Source of the DNA: Planctomycetaceae bacterium TMED10
Lineage (GTDB): Bacteria; Planctomycetota; Planctomycetia; Pirellulales; UBA7805
Assembly: GCA_002168195.1 (NCBI GenBank)
Contig: NHBP01000008.1
Location: forward strand, 140,757 to 155,046
Reading direction: 5' to 3'
Length of the DNA: 14,290 bases
The notes below the pieces were generated by a model. That model was given only the letters and a program-made list of their open reading frames with translations. It was not told the DNA's origin and ran no database searches. The translations under genes were made by a program, and so were the position numbers. Every line of letters starts with the position of its first letter. Within the stretch, counting starts at the first letter, position 1. Shown piece after piece: positions 1 to 6,847 of this stretch.

Positions 1-1131
1 TTCATTCCCCTGTTTCAGTTTGTGGTCTATCCACTAATCAATAAAGTTTTTCCCCTGACACCGATGCGAAAAATATCGATCGGTCTCTTTATTATGGTAG
101 GCGCTTTTGCCACCGTGGCGTTCGCACAGGAGCGGATTGATTCAGGGGAACACCCTTCCATTGGTTGGCAGGTATTTGCGTATGCACTATTAACGGCTGC
201 TGAAGTGATGGTCTCTATCACGTGCCTTGAGTTCAGCTATACGCAAGCACCGCGAAAAATGAAATCGGTGATCATGGCACTATTTCTAATGAGCGTATCT
301 TTAGGCAATTTTTTCACAGCTGCCGTGAATAGTTACATTATCGTACCCGAAGGTACAGCGCCGGCCACCAGATTGGTACAAAGTTCAGTCCAGGATGAAG
401 GCACCCTCGATCCCGAGGTATTGACGCAACGGGCAACCGAGAATGGTCTGACGGCCGAACACGGGGGAGACGGTAAATTTATTGTCACACTTCCTCGTGG
501 CGAAGCGGCGGAACCATCTTCTCCAGCAGCCGTTGTGTTCAGTTCCCGCGGAGAAATGTTAGAGGTACGTACCCCAGAGAATAGCCGTCTTGAATCTGCA
601 TTGAAAGCGATTTTAAAACATTGGGAGGGACAACAAATGTTGCCCGTCGACGAAATGGGTTCGGAGTTGGTAGGCATCGCGCGCGACCAATGGGGTAACC
701 CACTCTCCTATGATCTTAAAAACAACAAGAGATTTTTAATCAGTAGTCTCGGTCCGGATGGAGTCCTTTACACAGTCGATGACATCCATCTCACGGTTGT
801 ACGTAATGTCCAAACAGAGGCAGAAAAACAAATTGCTAAATCTTCAGGTGGTGATCTATTTGCGGGGCTTCATCCTGACAAACCGTGGCTGGATCGTCGC
901 CGGGAAGAGAGAGGTTCCCGCGAGAAAGATGGGGAAAACGGGGGACTTCAACAAGAAATGGCAGAGCAAGATTTTTCCACTAATATTTCCATTGGTGGTG
1001 GGGAAAAGCTATCGGGTGCGGCCTACTTCTGGTTCTTCGCCCAGTTGATGCTGGTCACTGCCTTTCTGTTTGTCCTCGTTGCCTGGTTCTACCAACCACA
1101 CGAGTATCTGCAGGAAGAAGCCGCGGCATAG
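1..1131 (+). CDS. POT-family peptide/H+ symporter, C-terminal part, with inserted GspG-like domain (5' partial)
   Basis: The frame is open from base 1, so the gene begins upstream of the window; the internal ATG at nt 67 is not its start. What remains is the C-terminal part of a proton-coupled oligopeptide transporter (POT/PTR2, MFS fold) in the inner membrane. The family signature around nt 166-310 is clear: a helix with AEVMVSITCLEFSYTQAP, then a KMKS loop and a helix with SVSLGNFF. Membrane segments lie near nt 73-129, 163-225, 265-345 and 1018-1089. The last two are normally joined by a short extracytoplasmic loop; here the loop is about 220 residues. Nt 583-790 of it resemble the C-terminal globular part of the type II secretion pseudopilin GspG, with DQWGNP, then SSLGPDG and TVDDI. 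The loop end is charged (RRREERGSREKD). The transporter call is firm, the GspG-like call good; the role of the insert is unknown. It probably shares a transcript with the CDF gene 24 nt downstream. Confidence 0.9.
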   Translation, partial: FIPLFQFVVYPLINKVFPLTPMRKISIGLFIMVGAFATVAFAQERIDSGEHPSIGWQVFAYALLTAAEVMVSITCLEFSYTQAPRKMKSVIMALFLMSVSLGNFFTAAVNSYIIVPEGTAPATRLVQSSVQDEGTLDPEVLTQRATENGLTAEHGGDGKFIVTLPRGEAAEPSSPAAVVFSSRGEMLEVRTPENSRLESALKAILKHWEGQQMLPVDEMGSELVGIARDQWGNPLSYDLKNNKRFLISSLGPDGVLYTVDDIHLTVVRNVQTEAEKQIAKSSGGDLFAGLHPDKPWLDRRREERGSREKDGENGGLQQEMAEQDFSTNISIGGGEKLSGAAYFWFFAQLMLVTAFLFVLVAWFYQPHEYLQEEAAA

Positions 1132-1155
1132 TGCTTTGGGTGCGAGAGTATATTG

Positions 1156-2070
1156 ATGGATCATCACAGCCACAGCCACAGCCACAGCCACGGTCCGCCC
1201 AATTATACGTTCGCCTTCGCCTTCGGCATCGGGCTGAATCTCCTCTATATTGGCGTGGAGGTTTCTTACGGACTTGCGATTGATTCCCTCGCGCTCCTGG
1301 CCGATGCCGGCCACAACGTGAGTGATGTTCTGGGGCTTCTCCTTGCCTGGGCCGGCTATCGACTCAGCCAGATTCCTCCCTCGACTCGGCAAACGTACGG
1401 TTGGCGAAGCGGATCCATACTCGCGGCGTTTCTAAACGCCCTACTCCTGTTGATTGCGGTTGGGGTCATTAGTTGGGAAGCGATCCAGCGATTTTCTCAT
1501 CCAGTTCAAGTGGCGGGTAATACGATTATGGCGGTAGCGGGAGTGGGTGTGGTGATTAACTTGCTCACAGCCCTCTTATTTCTCCGCGGTCGAAAGAACG
1601 ATATCAATATTCAAGGAGCTTTTCTTCATATGGCCGCTGATGCGGGAGTCTCTCTAGGGGTGGTGTTTGCCGGATTGATGACGAAACTCTATCCGCTCAA
1701 TTGGATTGACCCGAGTGTGTCGCTTCTCGTCGCTGCCGTTATCCTCTTAAGTACCTGGAGCCTGTTTCGCGACTCTACGACCTTGTTGCTTCATGGAGTG
1801 CCTCCCCGAATCGATCCACAAAAGGTGCGTGCGGCACTTCAAACGCATAAGGATGTGATTTCTATTCATGATCTTCATATTTGGGCCATGAGTACCACCG
1901 AAACCGCGTTGACCGCTCATTTAGTGGTACGGCTCGGGTGTGAATATAACGGGGTCTTGGAAACGCTCCGTGAAGCGATGGCTGATCAATTTGATATTGA
2001 GCATGTGACGTTGCAACTAGAGGCAGAATCCGATGATGATTGTCCACAACAACAAGAGGATGCCGTGTAA
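1156..2070 (+). CDS. CDF-family zinc/divalent cation efflux transporter
   Basis: This is a cation diffusion facilitator (CzcD/ZitB-like) of 304 residues, a normal length. It exports Zn2+ or similar ions across the inner membrane in exchange for protons. Six membrane helices are followed by a cytoplasmic domain (about residues 215-295, with DLHIWAMSTTE). The transport-site ligands are present: H53 and D57 in helix 2 (LLADAGHNVSD) and H158 and D162 in helix 5 (HMAAD). This HxxxD/HxxxD set is typical of Zn-type CDFs. The N-terminus is a His-Ser repeat (H3-H12), a common metal-binding tail. An in-frame TTG lies three bases before the ATG; I chose the ATG because GAGAG sits at a usable distance upstream. 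The POT gene ends 24 nt upstream, so the two may be cotranscribed. It ends 7 nt before the convergent rluA-like gene, with no obvious terminator between. The exact metal cannot be read from sequence. Confidence 0.95.
   Translation: MDHHSHSHSHSHGPPNYTFAFAFGIGLNLLYIGVEVSYGLAIDSLALLADAGHNVSDVLGLLLAWAGYRLSQIPPSTRQTYGWRSGSILAAFLNALLLLIAVGVISWEAIQRFSHPVQVAGNTIMAVAGVGVVINLLTALLFLRGRKNDINIQGAFLHMAADAGVSLGVVFAGLMTKLYPLNWIDPSVSLLVAAVILLSTWSLFRDSTTLLLHGVPPRIDPQKVRAALQTHKDVISIHDLHIWAMSTTETALTAHLVVRLGCEYNGVLETLREAMADQFDIEHVTLQLEAESDDDCPQQQEDAV
1165..1191 (+). repeat. CACAGC hexanucleotide repeat encoding the His-Ser tail
   Basis: Four perfect copies of CACAGC plus a final CAC sit at the 5' end of the CDF gene and encode alternating His and Ser. 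The unit is six bases, so slippage would lengthen or shorten the metal-binding tail without shifting frame. Confidence 0.85.
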
Positions 2071-2077
2071 GTCAATT

Positions 2078-2725
2078 CTAAAAAGGCTCACGCGAATGCC
2101 ACTGCAACCATTCTTTTGTATGCGGGTGTTGAAGCGCAAGTCCGCAGGCATGCAATCCAAGGCGAGGCATTTCATTGCGACTTTTCGCGTCGCCATAGAG
2201 CGGATCTCCAAGGATCGGATGACCTAAATATTCCATGTGTACCCGCAGTTGATGGCTTCGCCCGGTAACCGGCTGCAGTTCAACCCGGGAAGATTGCCCT
2301 TGCGATTCAATGACCATCCAATGCGTCACCGCTTCTTTACCACGTTGAAAATCGACGCAATAATGTGGCGGCTGCGTTGACTGTCTGCATATCGGCGCTT
2401 CGATCTTACCATGGGCTGTTTTTGGTTGACCGGCTATCCGTGCCCGGTAAATTTTCTCTACGACCCGCTGAGAAAATTGATGACTCAGGATCCGATGCGT
2501 GTCCACATCGAGTGCCAATACGATCAATCCCGAGGTATCTCGATCAAGCCGATGCACAATACGGGCATCGGGCCAGCATTGTTGACTGCGAACGATCAGC
2601 GAATCATGTTGAGCGGGTCCTAAACCCGGCTGCGAAAGCAACCCGGATTCCTTCTCCAACACAATTAAATAAGGGTCTTCAAACACGACCGCATCTTTAA
2701 TCGAAGAAGAAGCTATAGGATACAT
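2078..2725 (-). CDS. rluA: RluA-type pseudouridine synthase (23S rRNA/tRNA)
   Basis: This protein isomerises uridine to pseudouridine in structured RNA in the cytoplasm. At 215 residues, with no N-terminal S4 domain, it matches the short E. coli RluA (23S U746 and tRNA U32) better than RluC/RluD. The catalytic motif HRLDRDTSG is intact, with Asp61 as the nucleophile. The RluA core is also present: KEAVTHW, then PVTGRSHQLRVHM, LGHPILGD and LYGDAKSR, followed by LHACGLAL near the C-terminus. The ATG at 2723-2725 has no recognisable Shine-Dalgarno, but the N-terminus (FEDPYLIVLEKESGLLS) begins where the family begins. It lies 20 nt downstream of the Nudix gene on the same strand, so a two-gene transcript is likely. 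Family membership is firm; the exact RNA target and the symbol are inferred from similarity to E. coli RluA. Confidence 0.93.
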   Translation of the reverse strand: MYPIASSSIKDAVVFEDPYLIVLEKESGLLSQPGLGPAQHDSLIVRSQQCWPDARIVHRLDRDTSGLIVLALDVDTHRILSHQFSQRVVEKIYRARIAGQPKTAHGKIEAPICRQSTQPPHYCVDFQRGKEAVTHWMVIESQGQSSRVELQPVTGRSHQLRVHMEYLGHPILGDPLYGDAKSRNEMPRLGLHACGLALQHPHTKEWLQWHSREPF

Positions 2726-2745
2726 GAGGGTAAGAAGCTTTTGCG

Positions 2746-3291
2746 CTAAAACGATAAATCAGTTTTCGCTCGAAGAAAATAAAGTGCCGCATACACTCGG
2801 CCATCTAGCAGGGTTCCGGAACGAACCCGTTGGTCTAAATAATTATCAATTTTAGCGAGCGGCACTTGATGAACCGTAATTTTCTCGTTCGCATCGCCTC
2901 CTCCGAGCCCGACTTTTTTAAGACCTTGTGCGAAAAATAGAGTCACACATTCATCAGTGAGGCCAGCTGACGAGGCCACCGTCACCCACTCCACCCAATT
3001 CTCCGCTTCGTATCCAGCCTCTTCAAGCAACTCCCGTTTCGCGGCTTGCTCTAAGTTTTCGAGCGGAAGATCGGACAGATCGCCTACCAGGCCTGCCGGC
3101 AACTCGAGTACAGACTGATTAACGGGAGGACGGTTCTGTTCCACTAAAAGCAGTTCGTTTTCATTCGTCACGGCAATAATTGCGACCACACCGACCCCCG
3201 TGGTTCGCTGCACAAACGACCAGCCTCCCCGATCGATTAAACGCAGATAAGGTGTGTTGGCGATCGTGCAATCCGTGGGTTGGGCAGACAA
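2746..3291 (-). CDS. Nudix hydrolase, ADP-ribose pyrophosphatase-like
   Basis: This cytoplasmic Nudix hydrolase has 181 residues. It probably cleaves ADP-ribose or a related nucleoside diphosphate derivative into AMP plus a phosphate-sugar. The catalytic helix is clear: E-x7-RELLEEAGY, carrying the metal-binding glutamates. The glycine-to-glutamate spacing of the Nudix box is two residues longer than the canonical five (GDLSDLPLE). The region before it (LLLVEQNRPPVNQSVLELPAG) is typical of ADP-ribose pyrophosphatases, where a basic or hydrophobic side chain reads the substrate and LPAGL leads into the box. The start is TTG at 3289-3291: a stop codon lies shortly upstream in frame and no ATG or GTG is available between them. 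The nearby GCGGGAA is only a weak ribosome-binding site. The rluA-like gene follows after 20 nt. Substrate identity is inferred from the family. Confidence 0.9.
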   Translation of the reverse strand: MSAQPTDCTIANTPYLRLIDRGGWSFVQRTTGVGVVAIIAVTNENELLLVEQNRPPVNQSVLELPAGLVGDLSDLPLENLEQAAKRELLEEAGYEAENWVEWVTVASSAGLTDECVTLFFAQGLKKVGLGGGDANEKITVHQVPLAKIDNYLDQRVRSGTLLDGRVYAALYFLRAKTDLSF

Positions 3292-3370
3292 TATAATTCC
3301 CGCTGTTAAATATTAAATAATAAAAAACCGACAGCAAAACTATATGCAATCGATGGATGTGAATCCACAG

Positions 3371-3406
3371 CAAACGACTGCAAACGACTGCAAACAACCT
3401 GCAGTC
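3371..3406. repeat. Tandem 10-mer and overlapping inverted repeat in intergenic gap
   Basis: CAAACGACTG occurs twice in perfect tandem (3371-3380, 3381-3390), followed by a degenerate third copy from 3391. The second copy contributes the left arm of a perfect inverted repeat, GACTGCA (3386-3392) and TGCAGTC (3400-3406), separated by 7 nt. The first copy carries another GACTGCA (3376-3382), so two left arms compete for one right arm. It lies between the end of the minus-strand operon and the Nudix gene. It could be a binding site or an RNA hairpin; there is no clean T-tract for a standard terminator. Confidence 0.6.
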
Positions 3407-3421
3407 AACAGAAATCTATCC

Positions 3422-4417
3422 TTAATCACGTTGTGTTTCGGGCGAGGAAAGCGTCATCCCATCCAGATAAACGGCTGCTGCATTTCCGAGCAAATCGCGA
3501 TGCATTCGCCAGGGGTCGCCGAAATATCCCACACCAATTTGTGTGTCAAGAAGATTGGTGCCGAGTATTTGAAGGGCTCGTTTCTGACTGAAGATAGATT
3601 CTGCATAGGTGATTTTGAGCCCTTCTCCGCGTACACCAAAAAGCTTGGAAAAATATTGAACCGCTAGATTATGTTTTCGTGGCATGGCCGCTCCTGAAAC
3701 AATCACGCGCATCCGATCCCATTCTCTTTCAGAGATATTTTGTTTCCATGTCATCATCTGATTGTGGAAGTGATCAATCCGAAACTTTGCCGCGAGTTTC
3801 ACATTTTGTAATATCTGAGGCTTCACCTGCTCTAAGAAAATTGCCAAATCGTTTGCCGCCCATTTTTGTTTAACGATAAGTTCGTCAATTAAGGAACAGC
3901 TTTTATTGATGACTGTTATTTGATCCTCTGCAAGTCGTAAATCATCAGCAAGATATTCCGTGACCGTCACTTTCGCGGATTCCGCGAGACGACTTAATTG
4001 CTGAAGTTGCTCTAGACGATCAGAAGAGATGCGACCTTCACCATAAGGTTCCAGTAAAAGAAACAGGCTTAAGGTTATATGTGAAATGGTCGTTAGTGCC
4101 CGATATCCAGTTGGTGGTGGTATACTTTTAATTTCCTTCCCGGCATGTAAAAGCGTTAGATCCTCGCCGCTAGCGATGATAATCGGTCCCGTATCGCGCA
4201 GCGTATGTTCGCGAGCCTGATTGTAGGTACTGCGGAAAAACACATCAATTTTTTTCAGGGAGTTAACGTCGTCCGGAGCAGCAAAACTCCCCGCACAGCA
4301 ACCCATAAAAATTAGCCACACCCAAATGCGAATCAACTCTCGGGTTTGGATGGTGAGATGAGCAGTTGATGGGTGTTGGTTTTCAACGGTATATCTTCTT
4401 AACGCGTGCAAAACCAT
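3422..4417 (-). CDS. Secreted protein of unrecognised family
   Basis: I do not recognise this 331-residue protein. An extended charged N-terminus leads to a hydrophobic stretch (about residues 28-47, with IRIWVWLIFMGCCAGSFA), which reads as a signal peptide with likely cleavage after SFA. The Cys pair does not sit in a canonical lipobox, so a lipoprotein is less likely. The middle (about residues 100-240) is mostly predicted helical. The C-terminal third looks most conserved in character: VIVSGAAMPRKHN, then LFGVRGEGLKITYAES and GYFGDPWRMHRDLLGNAA. Two ATGs lie six bases apart; I prefer the second because GGAG is 7 nt from it but almost touches the first. It follows the LarA-like gene by 34 nt on the same strand, so it is probably the last gene of that operon. 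No function is assigned. Confidence 0.8.
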   Translation of the reverse strand: MVLHALRRYTVENQHPSTAHLTIQTRELIRIWVWLIFMGCCAGSFAAPDDVNSLKKIDVFFRSTYNQAREHTLRDTGPIIIASGEDLTLLHAGKEIKSIPPPTGYRALTTISHITLSLFLLLEPYGEGRISSDRLEQLQQLSRLAESAKVTVTEYLADDLRLAEDQITVINKSCSLIDELIVKQKWAANDLAIFLEQVKPQILQNVKLAAKFRIDHFHNQMMTWKQNISEREWDRMRVIVSGAAMPRKHNLAVQYFSKLFGVRGEGLKITYAESIFSQKRALQILGTNLLDTQIGVGYFGDPWRMHRDLLGNAAAVYLDGMTLSSPETQRD

Positions 4418-4451
4418 TAACATTCTCCAATGCGATTAATTTCCGATTACA

Positions 4452-5726
4452 TCACTGTAATTTTGAATCACAGGCCCATAAACCGAGCGCGGGGTTGCGG
4501 ATAAAGAAAATTTCTTCATGATCTTCCGTTTGATTCCATCCATCGGTAAGACGAGCGGGATCATAGGTTTTTAGCATCTGCTGAAGATTGCCGTACTGAT
4601 AGCCAACAGATTCAATTTCTTCCTGAGAGAGATGTTCACAGCAATAGACCACATCGAAACGGTCTTCAGGTGATCCATGGATCAAATGTGCAGCAGCGGC
4701 TAAATTATTTTTGAGATCATCCGAAGATTCAACCGCGCGGAGAACCTCAGGTGTAGGGCGATAACCGTATTTTCGGATCAACTGATCAATGGCTGGATCT
4801 TCTCCAAACGTCTTTACGCCGGGGGCAAGAATGATCAACTGGGCGCCATCGGCCAAAGCCATCCGCGACCGATAAATTGCCTTGTTCCCTAACCAAGTAC
4901 TTTGAAATTCTTCAGGATCCAGATAGATAACAGCTTTGTGAATTTCGCGATCAAGTCGCACAAAATTAGCTTCGACCGACAACGCACATGCCTGTTGAAA
5001 ACAATCCTGATCGTCTCCAATAAAAAGTCCGCAAAGTACAGGATTCCCCTCTGGGTCGGGCGAAACCACAGTGAGCACGTAGAGAATAGGAAGATGGCGA
5101 CAAAAATGCTCTTCCGCATAATTGAGAATTTTTCGCAGAGGCGTTTCGGCCCGACCCATCATTCTTTCGAGACCGTACGCTGCACCGATAAAATGACTTT
5201 CGTTAATCCCGGTTTCCCCTCCCGTTCCAATAAAGAGGTTCTTATTAAAATTAGCCATGCCGATCACTTCATGAGGGACAACTTGTCCCACTGAAATAAT
5301 CAGATCGTGCTGCCCCTCCCACAGTAACCGATTGATTTGAACAGGCCATGGTTTGCGATAAATTCCGTCCGTAACCTCACCCACAAAATCTGCGGGCACT
5401 TCGCCGATTGTCACAACATCTTCTCTCCAGCGATGTGTGCGAATCAAAGATTTTGGCAAGGTTGGAAACATGCGATCAATTTGCCACTCTTCCATCGGGA
5501 AGTGCGTTCCTAGAGCCGGAAGTACATCAACAAGATGTGATCCGTAAAATTGATGCACCATGCATGTAATGGGTCCAGCTTGGCTGTGTACGCGTGTGTA
5601 GTCTGGCGGTACCACCACCACCCGCTTTCGCTGACCGATTTGTTCCAACGATTCGAACAAAATATTTTGCAGTTGTTCGGGGTGAATAACCGCATCAATA
5701 GATCCCGTTGCACAATAAAGGCTCAT
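4452..5726 (-). CDS. LarA-like nickel-pincer racemase/epimerase (DUF2088 family)
   Basis: This 424-residue protein belongs to the lactate racemase LarA superfamily. These cytoplasmic enzymes use a nickel-pincer nucleotide to racemise or epimerise 2-hydroxy acids by hydride transfer. Key residues align with Lactobacillus LarA by spacing. PDYTR (residues 41-45) matches the nucleotide-binding PDHTR, and GTHFPM (H75) matches the GTHRPM histidine. H152 (VVPHE), K162 (NFNKN) and H178 (NESH) reproduce the 10- and 16-residue gaps of LarA H174, K184 and H200, where the lysine and H200 hold the cofactor. GTGGETGINESH marks the same segment. The natural substrate cannot be inferred; homologues outside LarA act on other hydroxy acids and sugar acids. 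The ATG overlaps the thuA-like stop as ATGA, indicating translational coupling. Cofactor genes larB, larC and larE are not in this window, so the cell must supply the cofactor from elsewhere. Confidence 0.9.
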   Translation of the reverse strand: MSLYCATGSIDAVIHPEQLQNILFESLEQIGQRKRVVVVPPDYTRVHSQAGPITCMVHQFYGSHLVDVLPALGTHFPMEEWQIDRMFPTLPKSLIRTHRWREDVVTIGEVPADFVGEVTDGIYRKPWPVQINRLLWEGQHDLIISVGQVVPHEVIGMANFNKNLFIGTGGETGINESHFIGAAYGLERMMGRAETPLRKILNYAEEHFCRHLPILYVLTVVSPDPEGNPVLCGLFIGDDQDCFQQACALSVEANFVRLDREIHKAVIYLDPEEFQSTWLGNKAIYRSRMALADGAQLIILAPGVKTFGEDPAIDQLIRKYGYRPTPEVLRAVESSDDLKNNLAAAAHLIHGSPEDRFDVVYCCEHLSQEEIESVGYQYGNLQQMLKTYDPARLTDGWNQTEDHEEIFFIRNPALGLWACDSKLQ

Positions 5727-6799
5727 GGCTGGTGGAAATCCGCAGGTTGGAGGCTTTTATTTATCCAATCTTCATCACTTCGAAATCCGAAATCAGTGGG
5801 CTGATAAGGCGGAACAATCTCGACGCGTAGTCCTTGTAATGGAATAGATGTTTCCAAGCCACATGTCCAAAAAATGCCCTGAACGATTAACCGCCGCAAA
5901 CCCTCAGAGAGAAAATCATTTGAGGAACCCATCGTCGTATTGAAAACCTTTCCCTTTCGATTATGGGAACCAGGAAGCCGATAACTTTTTGTCCACGCGA
6001 TGGGCATCAAGGGTTTATTTTTTTCACCGGACAATGGAGGGTCGGTTGGTTTCATTCCCTTAAGCACCTGCCCAAAGACGAGTGTTTGGCTGTCGCCCGG
6101 GAGTGGCAACCGCACACCATAAACATCCGTCGGGCCCCAGATGTCCCCGTCATTGATTCCTCGAACGATCGGATGATTTCTTTCATTCCCCGCAATCAAT
6201 CCCCGAGTGCTTTCATGGCGATGCGAACCATGGTGTGAAATCCATTTTTCCCCCAAAATAGCGCGACCAAACCCACCACGCCAAAATTCTTTTTCACCTT
6301 GGTAACCGTTGCCGTAATGCGCGTAAGTTTTAGCGGCGGGGATATTAAATCCATGCGTTGCCGTTCGCATTCCCACGACAGCACCCCCGCGTCTTAGAAA
6401 GTGATCAATCTGCATCATTTGCTTATCTGGAAGATCTCGGAACCGCGTCGCGATAACCATCACATCTGCGTTGTGTAAATGTTGCAATCCAGGGATATGA
6501 TGCCGGAAATTAGGATCAATTTTTTGTGTTTCAGGGTGAATGGCAAAAAGAACAACACAATCAAACCCATGTTGCTGCGAAAGAATTTTTGCGAGTTGTG
6601 GTAAAACCTCTTCGGATCGATATTCTTCGTCACCGGATACCAGCACAACTTTTTTCTCGGTTCCCGGTCTGTTTGGACAGCCATCGATCACCAATATATC
6701 TTCGGCTTTCTCCGCCAACTCCGCAGCGATTCCAGAAGCGAGAGGCTCAGAGGTTAACCAGAAAAGAAGGACAAGCAAGAAACAAGATTTTAATTTCAT
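5723..6799 (-). CDS. Secreted ThuA-like (trehalose utilisation) domain protein
   Basis: This 358-residue protein starts with a signal peptide (MKLKSCFLLVLLFWLTSEPLASG, shown only by its character: Lys-rich start, then a Leu/Phe core), so it is probably periplasmic. The rest is a ThuA-like domain with a class I glutamine amidotransferase fold. It has KVVLVSGDEEYRSEE at the first strand, LHNADVMVIATRFRDLP, then HFLRRGGAVVGMRTATHGF, where amidotransferases carry their nucleophile but this protein has no cysteine. A histidine-rich segment (ISHHGSHRH), HPIVRGIND and NTTMGSSNDF follow. ThuA proteins are linked to sugar oxidation and keto-sugar handling, but the reaction here is not known. An in-frame TTG at 6803-6805, better spaced from an upstream GGAA, could add two residues. 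It overlaps the LarA-like start by ATGA, and the oxidoreductase gene ends 48 nt upstream. Confidence 0.9.
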   Translation of the reverse strand: MKLKSCFLLVLLFWLTSEPLASGIAAELAEKAEDILVIDGCPNRPGTEKKVVLVSGDEEYRSEEVLPQLAKILSQQHGFDCVVLFAIHPETQKIDPNFRHHIPGLQHLHNADVMVIATRFRDLPDKQMMQIDHFLRRGGAVVGMRTATHGFNIPAAKTYAHYGNGYQGEKEFWRGGFGRAILGEKWISHHGSHRHESTRGLIAGNERNHPIVRGINDGDIWGPTDVYGVRLPLPGDSQTLVFGQVLKGMKPTDPPLSGEKNKPLMPIAWTKSYRLPGSHNRKGKVFNTTMGSSNDFLSEGLRRLIVQGIFWTCGLETSIPLQGLRVEIVPPYQPTDFGFRSDEDWINKSLQPADFHQP

Positions 6800-6847
6800 A
6801 ATCAATAAAACATTCCAAAAGAGTGGAGGAATAAAAACTCTTGAGTG

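Noticed and set aside
333..677. 114-codon open frame on the minus strand
   Set aside because: It is antisense to the GspG-like loop of the POT gene, whose own frame carries conserved motifs.
3310..3337. Possible promoter for the Nudix gene on the minus strand (TTGCTG, 16 nt, TAATAT)
   Set aside because: Only about four of six bases match in each element and the region is AT-rich, so such matches are expected by chance.
3371..3400. Start of a CRISPR array
   Set aside because: Repeat units are 10 nt, directly adjacent with no spacers, and there are only two perfect copies and no cas gene.
4270..4330. Lipobox making the orphan secreted protein a lipoprotein
   Set aside because: The residues before the first Cys are F-M-G, which do not fit the Leu/Val/Ile at -3 rule; a standard signal peptidase site after SFA is more likely.
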